Of a stretch of 64,000 nucleotides of DNA, positions 18,401-27,787 are shown piece after piece. A program made the translations under genes and the position numbers. The stretch is from positions 1,178,001-1,242,000 of the forward strand of contig CP095414.1 of the NCBI GenBank assembly GCA_029541985.1, given 5' to 3'. The notes beneath the pieces are model-generated. The model had not been told where the DNA came from. It was given only the letters and a program-made list of their open reading frames with translations, and made no database searches. Positions within the stretch are counted from its first letter, which is position 1. Every line of letters starts with the position of its first letter. This stretch comes from Bacteroidales bacterium F22. Its GTDB lineage: Bacteria > Bacteroidota > Bacteroidia > Bacteroidales > Bacteroidaceae.

Positions 18401-19472
18401 GACGCAAAAGATTAAATACGGAGGGCTCATGACTGATGAATCCGACACCACCTCCGTAGGTGCCTATCCAGATATTCTTGAAACAATCTTGAAAAATCTT
18501 ACGGATACTGAACTCGCGGAAACTGATTGAGAATAAATCATTTTGCAATTGCTCAAATGCTAATTCCTCTCCGCTGCGAAGCATCTGCCCAGCACTCAGA
18601 CGATAGATGCCGTGGAGTTCCACTCCGACCAAGAGGTCTCCATTGGCTGTTTCTTTGATGTCATAGACTACTTTATTGGGAATTAACTGTGGATTGCTGT
18701 CTGAACTATAATTGCGGAAGGGATGTGCCGTATCCCCAGTGAATAGGCTCAGCCCTTTGCTGGTTCCTATCCAGATGGAGCCGTTGCGCATGATTTCTAT
18801 GGCATTGATCTTGTCATCGACTAGATTCCCATGGGTACTGTGAGTCGTATAGTGTTCATAATGATGGGTATGGGTATCGAAGGTGGCAAAACCTTGTTGC
18901 CAAGTACCGATATAGAGCATATGATTCTTGACAACGAGGTTACGGAGTCCTAGATGGGCAAATTCAGGAACGAGCGTTTGGTCATACGCAGTGATTTGAT
19001 GTGTCGTCTGGTCGTATCTATAGATGCCATGTGCTTGGACAGTGAACCAGAGGTCATTTCCCGATTCACGGATATATAAGATGGTCGTTAGTTGATGCCT
19101 CCTGAAGTAAACCGTGATGGGGGTTTCTTCTATAGCATGGGTATGTATATTGTAACAGGAGAGGCCATATCGTTCGTTGGAGATATAGAGATAGGGTTCT
19201 TTCGTGGAGGCTTGAATGAAGCGAATGTTGTGTCGTAGGCTGTCTGAAACAAAGGTGTCTAAACTGGTCGGCACGTAGAACTGTTTACCATAAAAAGTGT
19301 CGATACCCTCTTCGGTATGAAACCACATCGCACCATCTATATCTTGTGTTATATTGAGTATTTCATCGTTGGATAAATTCTGCTCGACCGTTAATTTCTC
19401 TACTCGTAAGGCATAAATGGAATGAGTAAGAAAAAAAGAAAGGAGAAAGGTAAGGGTAAACCGCATCTGCAT
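15405..19472 (-). CDS. Hybrid two-component sensor-regulator (HTCS) of glycan use
   Basis: A 1355-residue one-protein signalling system. The order is: signal peptide 1-21; two beta-propellers of Reg_prop repeats (many W-I/V-G-T motifs, e.g. GSIWIGTSKGLSLF) to about 690; a Y_Y_Y domain; one membrane helix near 778-800; a histidine kinase with H844 in DITHEIRTPL and ATP-binding motifs (NLLSNALKH); a receiver with D1151 in ISDYMMP; and an AraC-type DNA-binding domain (about 1255-1355). In this family the periplasmic part binds an oligosaccharide directly. The divergent neighbour is a GH2 beta-galactosidase 175-199 bp away, the likely target. A minus-strand promoter box TAGATTTG lies at 19524-19531. 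Confidence 0.95.
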   Translation of the reverse strand: MQMRFTLTFLLSFFLTHSIYALRVEKLTVEQNLSNDEILNITQDIDGAMWFHTEEGIDTFYGKQFYVPTSLDTFVSDSLRHNIRFIQASTKEPYLYISNERYGLSCYNIHTHAIEETPITVYFRRHQLTTILYIRESGNDLWFTVQAHGIYRYDQTTHQITAYDQTLVPEFAHLGLRNLVVKNHMLYIGTWQQGFATFDTHTHHYEHYTTHSTHGNLVDDKINAIEIMRNGSIWIGTSKGLSLFTGDTAHPFRNYSSDSNPQLIPNKVVYDIKETANGDLLVGVELHGIYRLSAGQMLRSGEELAFEQLQNDLFSISFREFSIRKIFQDCFKNIWIGTYGGGVGFISHEPSVFNLLRRVGDGSSSTSLSHAVAWGVCTDEQGQLWVGNDGNGIDVFAQGQRVANINKVTDGIGMSVISSARDPHGILWFGTYQHGLFRVNPNDKKLMPIYTSNHKRLSDIRDITIDSQGHAWISTTQGLYEISSDGDIIQHYTVETSGLRSDVLRSSYIDSRGLLWIGYFLNGLQVFDLKTMQPLSIPSLSVFDHASIRNIIEDSHQQIWVASNQGLMRVNIDRNGTNRRIYTQEDGLISSNIQTVIEYPQGMIWGSTTKGLVCIDLKDEKLFCYTEANAMKLHSFKKNSATHDSEHLYFGSSEGLWSLNPFQLLVTTPAPTPIITSCRRLGTTKKTFLQGKTTYRQPSSWTLKQPGFEVQFVIHDYAYHNRLTFQYQLVGADDTWYPLGNQQELVLRNLLPGNYTLKIRSMLDGDARNVSTSELKLLIRPPFWATWWFLLLSLALIVGIVWKIFQYSINQLRLKQELALEQQAHAHENELNTERLKFYTDITHEIRTPLTLIIGPLRDLLQHEELSGIIKKEIQVIYRSAQKLLNLTNMLIMFRKAENNKLVIRPQLADFAAFIEAQVADFRSLNRNKHVEVSFKCAAPLKPIYFDHAVTAIIITNLLSNALKHTREGFVLVEVEQDALTDHTILKIHDSGDGISKEKRKHLFNRWNQGDHAANSFSNGIGLSIVKELVIRHAGTIEVESIEGEGTTFVITLQTSHQYAGLAVPTAPSMTHVAQVNQSDEAKVAIPEAHRCSLKPSKSPKPEMLVVEDDGDIQEYIAHIFDDTYHVIRADDGEMALEMLKKHHIQIIISDYMMPLMDGIALCTAVKKEQRYASIPFILLTAIIDNKQREQGYQAGANSFLTKPFSANLLKSRVANLMSVSNQEVTTNPETSILQKKIHLRKNLSHIEQEFLENVNSLIEENMSRRKVDVAFLADSLNMSHSTLYRRIKQMTGSSTNEYIRYIRLQKAESLLLQGTHTITEVSDLVGMATPDYFRQCFKEAFGVSPSEYVRSILS

Positions 19473-19523
19473 GGTTTTAGTATTTGTAGATTTAACAAGG
19501 TCTCTTTTATTAAAGAGTTATCA

Positions 19524-19531
19524 CAAATCTA
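19524..19531 (-). promoter_or_regulatory. Promoter of the HTCS gene
   Basis: TAGATTTG on the minus strand, with a TTG -33 candidate 20 bases upstream near 19552, lies about 52 bases before the start codon. Confidence 0.55.
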
Positions 19532-19627
19532 AACAATCAGACTATATTTTGCAAGAGAAAGGCCTAAAATGAATGATTTCTAGGATTTATTGATTGATTA
19601 ATCCTAGTCGTCAAACCTCATTAACCT

Positions 19628-19635
19628 TAATTTTG
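19628..19635 (+). promoter_or_regulatory. Promoter box of the GH2 gene
   Basis: TAATTTTG matches the -7 element and predicts a transcript start near 19642. That leaves only 6 bases before the first ATG (19648) but 30 before the ATG at 19672. Confidence 0.55.
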
Positions 19636-19671
19636 TACTGAATAATTATGTCAAAACAAATAACAAGTTGT

Positions 19672-22600
19672 ATGAAAAACATTTACTTGCCGATAGCTTT
19701 GGGTATCGCTCTTTGTGTGTCGCAAAGTAGTATCCAAACTATTCACGCACGAGAGGCCAATCACCAAGAGTGGTTGAATCCGAAAATCAATGAAGTCAAT
19801 AGGCTTCCTATGCATGCTTCATTTTTTGCTTATGATTCGCAAGAAGAAGCGGAAATGGGACAGATGGAACAGTCGAATAACTTTCTATCGCTGAATGGGA
19901 TTTGGGCTTTCCACTGGGTGGCTGATGCAGACAAAAAACCGGTCGACTTCTTCAAAAAACAATATGATGATAAGGCATGGGCAACAATGCCGGTTCCTGG
20001 TATCTGGGAATTGAATGGGTTTGGTGATCCTGTCTATCGCAATAGAGGATATGCATGGGGAAATGATTTTGCACTCAATCCGCCAGTTGTCCCTGTAAAG
20101 AAAAATCATGTCGGATCATATAGACGTCAGTTTATGATTCCTAAGTCGTGGAATGGACAACGAATCGTAGCCCATTTTGGTTCAGTGACAAGTAATATCT
20201 ATCTATGGGTCAATGGTCAATTTGTCGGATATAGCGAAGATTCTAAATTGGAGGCTGAATTTGACTTGACAAAATATTTGACACCGGGACAAGAAAATCT
20301 AATCGCCTTCCAGACCTATAGATGGTGTGATGGCAGTTATCTCGAAGACCAGGATTTCTGGCGCCTCTCAGGAGTCGGACGTAGTTGCTATTTATACACT
20401 ACTCCTAAGACTTATATACAGGATGTACATGTGGAGACGCCACTGGATGAGACCTATACTGATGGTATCTTCAAGGCCAAAGTGATGACCAAAGGCAAAG
20501 CGATGGTATCGATGGTGCTCAAAGATGCATCGGGAAAATTGATTAAGGAGGCTGATGCCGTGTCGTCTCATGGGGTGGTTGATTTCAATCTGCCGGTGGT
20601 GAATCCTAGAAAATGGAGCGCTGAGGATCCTTATCTTTATAGTCTGTTCATTTCGCTTAAACATAGAGGAAAAGCGGTGCAAGTCATTCCGCTCAAAGTG
20701 GGATTCCGAACTTCGGAAATCAAAAATGGACAATTGCTTGTCAATGGACAACCGATATTGATTAAGGGAGCTAATCGTCATGAATTGGACCCTGATGGAG
20801 GGTATGTAATCTCTCTTGAACGTATGGAACAAGATATCAAGCGGATGCGCGAATTGAATATCAATGCAGTGCGTACATGCCATTATCCTGATGATGCGAG
20901 ATGGTATGACTTGTGTGATAAATATGGTATCTACATAACTGCTGAGGCGGATATCGAATCGCATGGTATGGGCTATGGCAAAGAGACATTGGCCAAAAAT
21001 GAAGCGTATACACTGGCACATATACAACGAAATCAACGACATATCGCTCGCAACAGAAATCATGCGGCAATCATCGTGTGGTCTATGGGTAACGAAGCGG
21101 GTATGGGTCCTAACTTCGAGAAGGTGTATAAGATGATCAAACAGATGGATACCACGAGACCTGTCCAATATGAGCAGGCTAAGAAGGATACGAACAATAC
21201 GGATATCTATTGTCCTATGTATCTTGATTATAAGCGAAGTATCGCTTATTGTGAGAGTAATCCTACGATGCCGCTGATCCATTGTGAATATGCTCATGCG
21301 ATGGGTAATTCCATGGGGGGATTGGATTACTACTGGGAATTGATCCGGAAGTATCCTCACTTCCAAGGAGGACATATCTGGGATTTCGTGGACCAGAGTA
21401 TTCGGGCTTATTCACCTGAGAATAAGATGTATTATGCATATGGGGGGGATTTCAATCCTTATGATGCAAATGATAATAATTTCTTGGATAACGGAATCAT
21501 CTCACCTGACCGCCGATTTAATCCTCATGCTGATGAGGTGAGGTATCAGTATCAGAATATTTGGACTTCCCTTAGCGATACTCAAAAGGAACAGACTGTG
21601 ACTTTGAATGTACATAATGAGAAGTTCTTCACTGATGCGACACAACTCTTGAAGTGGGAGGTATTGGCTGATGGAGAATCTATCGCTCAGGGAACTGTAG
21701 CAACGTTGCAAGTGAAACCTCAAATGACACAGCAAGTGGTGCTTCCGATTGATATAACTACTTTGCCTAAGGATAAGGAATGCCTTCTCAATGTGTATTT
21801 CCTCAATAAACAGGCTGAGCGAATATTGCCTGCGGGATATCGGGTTGCAAAACAACAGTTAGCACTCAATGCAGTCAAGAAGGAAGCGGTGACTATTGAG
21901 AACTTTGCGTTGAAACATTCTAGTCCTTCGGTTCCAGTCATTGACAATGCGAACAAGAATCGATTATTGGTCACTGGGGATAATTTCAGATTGGAATGGG
22001 ACAAGCACACCGGTTTCTTATGCGTCTATTCAGTTGATAAGATCAATAGAATCGCTGAGGGTGGTGCACTTATGCCTAACTTCTGGAGAGCACCGACGGA
22101 TAATGATTTCGGAGCGAAATTGCAGAAGAAGAATCGTCTATGGCATCAACCTGAGATGAAGATGAAGAATCTTGAAGCAGCGTCTAAAGATGGTTTGGTA
22201 GTGGTCATGGCATCTTATGATTTGCCAGCAGCAGAGTGCCAGTTGACATTGACCTATTCTATTAATAATGTAGGGGAAGTGTTGGTCGACCAAAAACTCG
22301 TCGCTTCTGGTAGTCACAAGGATGAATTGTTCCGCTTTGGAATGAAGATTGAAATGCCTTATGATATGGAATGGGCTACGTATTATGGACGAGGTCCTGT
22401 GGAGAACTATGCAGACAGAAATGCTTCTACCTTTATCGGAAAGTTTAGTCAACAGGTGGATGAGATGTATTATGCTTATATCAGACCTCAAGAGACTGGT
22501 AACCATACGGGTATCCGCTATTGGAACCAAACGAATCTTGGAGGTAAGGGATTGAAAGTATCTGCTAGTGAACCGTTCTCTGCATCGGCACTTCACTATA

Positions 22601-22824
22601 CGATTGCTTCGCTAGATGATGGTATCAAGAAAGATCAACGCCATGGCTTACTCGTACCGAAAAGCGACGTCACAAATCTATGTATCGATATGAAACAAAC
22701 AGGATTGGGTTGTGTGAATAGCTGGGGAAGAAAGGCTAGAACTCAATTCTTGCTTCCTTATGGAAACTATGAATGGCAGTTTAAGTTATCTCCTGTGAAG
22801 CATTGCTTCCCTGAGAAGAACTAG
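19672..22824 (+). CDS. GH2 beta-galactosidase, exported LacZ-like
   Basis: A 1050-residue enzyme that hydrolyses terminal beta-galactosides. The signal peptide is MKNIYLPIALGIALC.. to about residue 26. The sugar-binding domain follows (SLNGIWAFHW; VPGIWELNGFGDPVYRN), then immunoglobulin-like domains and a TIM barrel (LIKGANRHELDPDGG). The acid/base is E475 in WSMGNEAG and the nucleophile is E539 in LIHCEYAHAMGNS. A C-terminal Bgal_small_N domain (about 750-1040) marks the long LacZ type. An in-frame ATG at 19648 exists, but the promoter position and signal peptide favour 19672. The substrate may be a host or plant galactoside. Control by the divergent HTCS is inferred. No isolated SusC/D is nearby. 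Confidence 0.93.
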   Translation: MKNIYLPIALGIALCVSQSSIQTIHAREANHQEWLNPKINEVNRLPMHASFFAYDSQEEAEMGQMEQSNNFLSLNGIWAFHWVADADKKPVDFFKKQYDDKAWATMPVPGIWELNGFGDPVYRNRGYAWGNDFALNPPVVPVKKNHVGSYRRQFMIPKSWNGQRIVAHFGSVTSNIYLWVNGQFVGYSEDSKLEAEFDLTKYLTPGQENLIAFQTYRWCDGSYLEDQDFWRLSGVGRSCYLYTTPKTYIQDVHVETPLDETYTDGIFKAKVMTKGKAMVSMVLKDASGKLIKEADAVSSHGVVDFNLPVVNPRKWSAEDPYLYSLFISLKHRGKAVQVIPLKVGFRTSEIKNGQLLVNGQPILIKGANRHELDPDGGYVISLERMEQDIKRMRELNINAVRTCHYPDDARWYDLCDKYGIYITAEADIESHGMGYGKETLAKNEAYTLAHIQRNQRHIARNRNHAAIIVWSMGNEAGMGPNFEKVYKMIKQMDTTRPVQYEQAKKDTNNTDIYCPMYLDYKRSIAYCESNPTMPLIHCEYAHAMGNSMGGLDYYWELIRKYPHFQGGHIWDFVDQSIRAYSPENKMYYAYGGDFNPYDANDNNFLDNGIISPDRRFNPHADEVRYQYQNIWTSLSDTQKEQTVTLNVHNEKFFTDATQLLKWEVLADGESIAQGTVATLQVKPQMTQQVVLPIDITTLPKDKECLLNVYFLNKQAERILPAGYRVAKQQLALNAVKKEAVTIENFALKHSSPSVPVIDNANKNRLLVTGDNFRLEWDKHTGFLCVYSVDKINRIAEGGALMPNFWRAPTDNDFGAKLQKKNRLWHQPEMKMKNLEAASKDGLVVVMASYDLPAAECQLTLTYSINNVGEVLVDQKLVASGSHKDELFRFGMKIEMPYDMEWATYYGRGPVENYADRNASTFIGKFSQQVDEMYYAYIRPQETGNHTGIRYWNQTNLGGKGLKVSASEPFSASALHYTIASLDDGIKKDQRHGLLVPKSDVTNLCIDMKQTGLGCVNSWGRKARTQFLLPYGNYEWQFKLSPVKHCFPEKN

Positions 22825-22866
22825 CCTCAAGCGTCATGGTGATCAAAACACGATGATGGCTATATA

Positions 22867-22906
22867 AAAAGGAGTGTACTATATGATATAGTACACTCCT
22901 TTTTTT
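22867..22906. terminator. Bidirectional terminator between GH2 and sulfatase genes
   Basis: A perfect 12-bp stem GGAGTGTACTAT (22871-22882 with 22888-22899) and a 5-base loop, flanked by AAAA on the left and T6 on the right. It lies between two convergent genes and can serve both. Confidence 0.9.
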
Positions 22907-22932
22907 GTGCTTTGTCTATCGTCTGTATAGAT

Positions 22933-24375
22933 CTACTTCTTCGTGTGCATCTTCAAGAAGCGATGTAATTGTCCAGGTGATTTCACACGGACTTTTCGAT
23001 TGAGGAATAAGTCTTCATGAATCATCCAAGTGATGGTATCCCAAGTGTGTCCTTCAGTCCATAAGGGAGCTCTCATATGTGATTCCCAACGGTCGAGGGC
23101 ATCGTTTAGTTGTCTCAAATCAGTCGAATCGGTCGTACTCAAGTCTGTGGTTTCTGAGAGGTCATCTTGTAGATTGTACATCCGTTCACCGAGTCGGGCT
23201 ACACGAATCAGTTTCATGTCTCCGATGCGAGCTGCAGCGGCTTCTCCTTTTCTCCAAAACAAGGATTGATGGGGATTTCCACTTTTTTCATTCATCATAT
23301 AAGGCATCAAATCTACTCCATCTAATTGGGCTGTGATATGTTTAATGGCTGGCGTGATTTTCTCATCGGGAAGTGGACTTGTGGCTGTAGCCAAACTGGT
23401 AGAGAAGATATCCAATGAGGATACTAATCCATGGAAGAAACTGCCTGGTGCTATATGATTGGGCCACGAAACAATGAAAGGAACCCGGTGTCCTCCTTCA
23501 TATTTGTTCCCTTTGAATCCTTTCAAAGGATAGCAACACGAGTTGTTCTGAGGCGAACCGCCGTTGTCACTAAGGAAGAAAATCAGCGTGTTGTCGTAGA
23601 GTCCTTCGTCTTTTAATGTCTGGATGATTTGCCCTACTCCACGGTCTAGGGCATAAGTCATCGCGGCTAATGTCTGTCGCTTGTGCCCTTCGAAGCGTGC
23701 TAAGTCGGCTTCTGTGGCTTGCATCGGGGTGTGTACCGCATTGGGAGCCCAATACATGAAGAATGGGTGACGCTTGTTCGCTTTGATATAGTCGACTGCT
23801 TTGTCTGCTAAGCGGTCTGTGAGGTAGCCCTCAAAGGAAACGAATTGGTCGTTCTCTCTCAAGCAGTGGTCATCCCCTTCTCTATCGTTTTTGGGGTTTG
23901 TAAAGTAACCACGTCCTCCTGAGAGGAAGCCATAGAAGTAATCAAACCCGCGATTGTTGGGCTTGTAAGGGTCTTCGCTACCAAGATGCCATTTACCGAA
24001 GGCGGAAGTATGGTAGCCTGCTTCTTTCATGGCATCGCCCAAAGTGGTCTCTTGAAGGTCGACACCGCTGAAGGCGGCTGATGGATTGCATTCGTATCCG
24101 AAACGCTGCTGATAACGTCCTGTCATGATTCCTGCTCGTGAGGGACCACTCACTGAGGCGGATACGTGGGCATCTGTAAAGACCATACCGGAATGAGCCA
24201 ACGCATCTATATGTGGGGTCTGAAGGTCTTTACTACCATTGAAGCCAAAGTCAGCATAGCCTGCATCGTCACACAGAAGAACGATGATGTTAGGTTGAAT
24301 CGATTTTTTGGTTCCGCAACTGGTCATAAGAAATGACATTGCGGTCAACATAGGTACTGAGAATTTTGTTTTCAT
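22933..24375 (-). CDS. Sulfatase, lipoprotein, serine-type (S1 family)
   Basis: A 480-residue sulfate ester hydrolase. A lipobox ends at C20 (SFLMTSC), placing it on a membrane surface. The metal-binding start is NIIVLLCDDAGYADFG. The activating motif is S76-G-P-S-R80, so formylglycine would be made from Ser by an anaerobic maturase (anSME), none of which lies in the window. GKWHLG and FLSDNGG are further family motifs. The sulfated substrate cannot be read, though a sulfated host glycan is likely. It converges with GH2 across a shared terminator and is transcribed alone. Confidence 0.92.
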   Translation of the reverse strand: MKTKFSVPMLTAMSFLMTSCGTKKSIQPNIIVLLCDDAGYADFGFNGSKDLQTPHIDALAHSGMVFTDAHVSASVSGPSRAGIMTGRYQQRFGYECNPSAAFSGVDLQETTLGDAMKEAGYHTSAFGKWHLGSEDPYKPNNRGFDYFYGFLSGGRGYFTNPKNDREGDDHCLRENDQFVSFEGYLTDRLADKAVDYIKANKRHPFFMYWAPNAVHTPMQATEADLARFEGHKRQTLAAMTYALDRGVGQIIQTLKDEGLYDNTLIFFLSDNGGSPQNNSCCYPLKGFKGNKYEGGHRVPFIVSWPNHIAPGSFFHGLVSSLDIFSTSLATATSPLPDEKITPAIKHITAQLDGVDLMPYMMNEKSGNPHQSLFWRKGEAAAARIGDMKLIRVARLGERMYNLQDDLSETTDLSTTDSTDLRQLNDALDRWESHMRAPLWTEGHTWDTITWMIHEDLFLNRKVRVKSPGQLHRFLKMHTKK

Positions 24376-24573
24376 TGAATGGTTAATTCTAAATGGTTAG
24401 TAGTTGGTTCGAGACGTCAATACGTGATGACGCTCTCTATATGCTCACAAATATTGGAAAAAATAGATAAATGAACCCATAATAATCTTGCAAATTAGTA
24501 GAGCTATCGTTCAGTGAGACCAAGAAGCTGACATTTCTAACCAGATAGTGAGGGAAGCTGCGACATCATATAA

Positions 24574-24609
24574 AAGAAAGGCTAACTCCCCGAGGAATTA
24601 GCCTTTCTT
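24574..24609 (-). terminator. Terminator of the carboxyltransferase gene
   Basis: A 16-bp stem with one mismatch (AAGAAAGGCTAA.TCC with its copy) and loop CCGA, 42 bases past the stop at 24651. On the minus strand it is followed by TTTATATG. It may act in both directions. Confidence 0.75.
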
Positions 24610-24650
24610 CTTTATGATAGGATGAAACAGATTGCTATCTGCTCTTACAT

Positions 24651-26504
24651 CTATTTCTTAAGATGTTTCATCGTTTTGTTCGATACTTTCGATTTCGCTT
24701 GTAACGGTTCTGCAGGGGCTTCTACAGCAGGAGCATCAGGCGCTTCAAACTTAATCCATGCAATGGGTTCTCCTTTTTCGACCATATCTCCTTGCTTCTT
24801 ACATATCTCGACGATACGTCCTGAGAAGTTAGCATATTGAGCATCAATCGTATTCCATGACGTATTGATATAGCAGAAGGTATCTCCTTCTTTTACTTTA
24901 TGGCCCAATTCAGGTGCGGTAGATGGGTCAGTGACATTGTATTCCCAAACCATACGGCCGTGTACGGTCGCTTCGATAGGTTGTGCTTGGGCATGTTTGG
25001 CTTTCTGAATATCCTCCTCAGAGAATCCTTCTTTGGCCATCTTCTGTGCACGCATCTTCTCACAATCTTCTTCGAATCGCTGTTTGGCTACGCCTGACTT
25101 GTAATCACGATATTGACGGTCATGCATGGCCAATTCGAAGAGTTCTTCGTCATCATCACCATAATCCCATCCGTTCTCATCCATCTCTTTGCGATATTCT
25201 TCTAGATTATCAGGATAGAATGATTGAGGGTCGGCGGTAGTAAATTCGAATTTCTTCTCTTTTGCCAATGCGATAATCTCTGGAGCTAATTCACCAGGGA
25301 GTTTACCTGACTTACCGAGAATCATGCCCCAAGCATTTGGGTCTATACGTGAGAAGCGTTCTTCTCCGCTAGCCAAACTGAAGACATTCATCAGTGCTAT
25401 ATTTTTTACATATTGACTAAATGGAGTAACCAATGGTGGATAACCTAGTTTAGGCCATACATACTCGACTTCATTGAAGAGTTCGAGGGTCAATTCTTCC
25501 ATAGTCAATTCTTTCTTATCGTTCTTACGAAGCGCTGCGTTGATCGCACCATGCATGCCTTCAAGGTCGGCCATCATAGAACCCATCATACCGCCTGGGA
25601 GGCCGCAAGTGAGCAAGAGAGATGACATCAAACTGTTGGTTGGATTGATGAATAAACCTAAGAAGTCATCGATAAATTCCTGTGTCAGTGCACGAGCCTT
25701 CATGTAGGCATTCATGTTGATTTCTGGTACCTTAAATCCGGCATCAGCAAGCATGGCACGTACAGAGATTACATCTGGATGTACTTTACCCCATGAAAGT
25801 GGTTCGATGGCTACATCGATGATATCTGCACCTGCCTTACAAACTTCAAGGACAGAGGCCATAGATAGTCCAGGACCTGTATGGCCGTGGTACTGAATGA
25901 TTATTTGTGGATGTTTTGATTTGATTTTACGAACCAAATTGCCTAGAAATACGGGACGACCAATACCTGCCATATCTTTAAGGCAAATCTCTGGTGCGCC
26001 AGCAGCAATCAATTTATCTGCTACTTCAGCATAATACTCTATGGTATGAACGGGAGAGTAGGTGATACAAAGGGTGGCTTGAGGTGTCATGCCTGCTTCC
26101 TTTGCATATTTGATTGAAGGAATAATATTGCGGGTATCGTTGAGTCCATCAAAGATACGAGGGATATCTACTCCCTGAGCGTGCTTCACTCTATACATCA
26201 TCTTACGTACATCCACGGGAACTGGATACATACGTAGACCATTTAGCCCACGGTCAAGCATGTGTGTCTGGATACCTGCTTCATGTAGAATCTTGGTATA
26301 AGCACGAATGGCTTTGTTTGGATTCTCACCGTAAAGTAAATTTACTTGCTCAAATGCACCACCATTGGTTTCTACACGAGCGAAACACCCCATCTCAATA
26401 AATACAGGGGCAATTTTTACTAACTGATCAATGCGTGGCTGATATTTTCCTGACGATTGCCACATGTCTCTATAAACGAGGCTAAATTTGATTTCTTTGC
26501 TCAT
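24651..26504 (-). CDS. Oxaloacetate decarboxylase alpha / pyruvate carboxylase B-like carboxyltransferase
   Basis: A 617-residue cytoplasmic enzyme of the carboxyltransferase family that moves CO2 between biotin and oxaloacetate, pyruvate or a related acid. The HMGL-like TIM barrel begins SLVYRDMWQSSGKYQP and shows CLKDMAGIGRP and IQYHGHTGPG, with typical metal and substrate residues. A conserved carboxyltransferase domain follows, and a biotinyl-like fold lies at about 530-590 (KVKEGDTF...GDMVEKGEPIAWI). Where the family has AMKM, this protein reads INTSWNTIDAQ, with no lysine to carry biotin. It could use a biotin carrier encoded elsewhere, or be a changed-function relative. The tail is Ala/Pro- and Lys-rich. 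No partner subunits are adjacent. Confidence 0.8.
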   Translation of the reverse strand: MSKEIKFSLVYRDMWQSSGKYQPRIDQLVKIAPVFIEMGCFARVETNGGAFEQVNLLYGENPNKAIRAYTKILHEAGIQTHMLDRGLNGLRMYPVPVDVRKMMYRVKHAQGVDIPRIFDGLNDTRNIIPSIKYAKEAGMTPQATLCITYSPVHTIEYYAEVADKLIAAGAPEICLKDMAGIGRPVFLGNLVRKIKSKHPQIIIQYHGHTGPGLSMASVLEVCKAGADIIDVAIEPLSWGKVHPDVISVRAMLADAGFKVPEINMNAYMKARALTQEFIDDFLGLFINPTNSLMSSLLLTCGLPGGMMGSMMADLEGMHGAINAALRKNDKKELTMEELTLELFNEVEYVWPKLGYPPLVTPFSQYVKNIALMNVFSLASGEERFSRIDPNAWGMILGKSGKLPGELAPEIIALAKEKKFEFTTADPQSFYPDNLEEYRKEMDENGWDYGDDDEELFELAMHDRQYRDYKSGVAKQRFEEDCEKMRAQKMAKEGFSEEDIQKAKHAQAQPIEATVHGRMVWEYNVTDPSTAPELGHKVKEGDTFCYINTSWNTIDAQYANFSGRIVEICKKQGDMVEKGEPIAWIKFEAPDAPAVEAPAEPLQAKSKVSNKTMKHLKK

Positions 26505-26710
26505 TTTTTTCTTATTATATATTTATAGATATTGGATAAATATCTCATTGCTACAAACGAGTCGTAGGTACTATGCAAAGTAAGCAGTTTCTAACTAGAA
26601 AATGAACTTATTTATTATAAAAAAGCGAAAGTGCCGATTGAAAATAGAGAAAACATAAAAATAGAGGGAAATCAAACAGTAAAAAGAATAAAGTCATTGA
26701 TTAAGAAAAA

Positions 26711-27787
26711 TCAAATAAATCGAATTTGTAAATTCAATTTAAAAAAAACTTTATCCCCATTTCTGTAAATCTTACCAAAATCATGTCTCGTGCTACTGGC
26801 AGTTTCTAGTTTTGTGTTTTCATACAAATAATTCTCAAATTCATTTCTATTATAAATATGATAACAAACAATATCACCATCTTCTTTCACAATGAGATAC
26901 CCACCAGTAGCATCAATGATTCCATTCCACATACTACCAGGCATCATTCCTAACGCTATATCAACTAAGCATTTTTTAATTTTATACTCATAAAAAGGAT
27001 GACCATATTCTAAATTATAACGTTCTGGATTATCTTGCGCTACTTGACTAATTAATGTCTTTATTTTTGAATGTTTTGAAGTGAAATATTTAAAAATCAT
27101 ATTTGAGAGAATAGATGGTAAATCACTATCTATTAATACTAAGTTATTATCAAATATACTTTTTTCTGTTTTAAAAAAATCAAATTTACCATTCCTTTTT
27201 ATTATAGAATTGATACGGTCTCTTATTTTTTGTCGCCCATTTATCTCATTAATAGCATTAATTTGCTCATCTGTAAAATCAACATTCTTAATTTCATAAA
27301 TAAAATTAGTAGTTTTACCTGCATTTAACAATGTTGAAAGACCTCCCAAACGCGATTTGATACTAAATCCCAAAGTTGGCTCTTGTGAAGTATTTGAATC
27401 GTGAATTTTCAGACGTATATCACTCTTTGTAGATGATTTTGCTTTTAAATTACTGCAATTAAAAGAACTCATAAAGTCCTCAACCTCTGGTATCGAAAAA
27501 GTGCTACCTGATTTTTCTTTCAATTTTGAAAGCAATAGATTAGATTGTTTTACAAAATCAGAAACAGCAATTCGAAATTCTTTATCATCACCTTTAACTA
27601 TAACAATTTCATCCTTGTAGAAATACTCATTTAATTGATTCGATTCAAATCTAAGTACTTTAATAATTGGATACATTAACTCTTCAATTCTATTTAAGTT
27701 AGCATCTCCAGCATACAATTTTTTATCTCCTAGAATCTTAAAGAGCGCATATATTTCGCTCCATTCTCCTATATTACCTTTTATCAT
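26711..27787 (-). CDS. HpaII-family type II restriction endonuclease
   Basis: A 358-residue protein starting MIKGNIGEWSEIYALFKILGD, as recalled for R.HpaII, which cuts CCGG between the two cytosines. A nuclease-like segment lies at about 125-160 (SDIRLKI ... LGFSIKSRLGG) and may hold the metal site. That assignment is inference. It starts inside the stop of the methyltransferase gene (ATGA overlap), so the two are translated together, methylase first. The gene is much more AT-rich than its flanks, a sign of transfer. The call rests on the N-terminus and on the M.HpaII-like partner. Confidence 0.85.
   Translation of the reverse strand: MIKGNIGEWSEIYALFKILGDKKLYAGDANLNRIEELMYPIIKVLRFESNQLNEYFYKDEIVIVKGDDKEFRIAVSDFVKQSNLLLSKLKEKSGSTFSIPEVEDFMSSFNCSNLKAKSSTKSDIRLKIHDSNTSQEPTLGFSIKSRLGGLSTLLNAGKTTNFIYEIKNVDFTDEQINAINEINGRQKIRDRINSIIKRNGKFDFFKTEKSIFDNNLVLIDSDLPSILSNMIFKYFTSKHSKIKTLISQVAQDNPERYNLEYGHPFYEYKIKKCLVDIALGMMPGSMWNGIIDATGGYLIVKEDGDIVCYHIYNRNEFENYLYENTKLETASSTRHDFGKIYRNGDKVFFKLNLQIRFI

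Noticed and set aside
20392-21375. Long minus-strand open frame of 327 codons
   Set aside because: It lies fully antisense to the GH2 catalytic domain, whose motifs are clear. The product is Ile/His/Arg-rich with no recognisable feature.
26505-26710. Possible tRNA or attachment site next to the restriction-modification genes
   Set aside because: No cloverleaf, no conserved T-loop and no direct repeats matching the other side (29059-29142) were visible.
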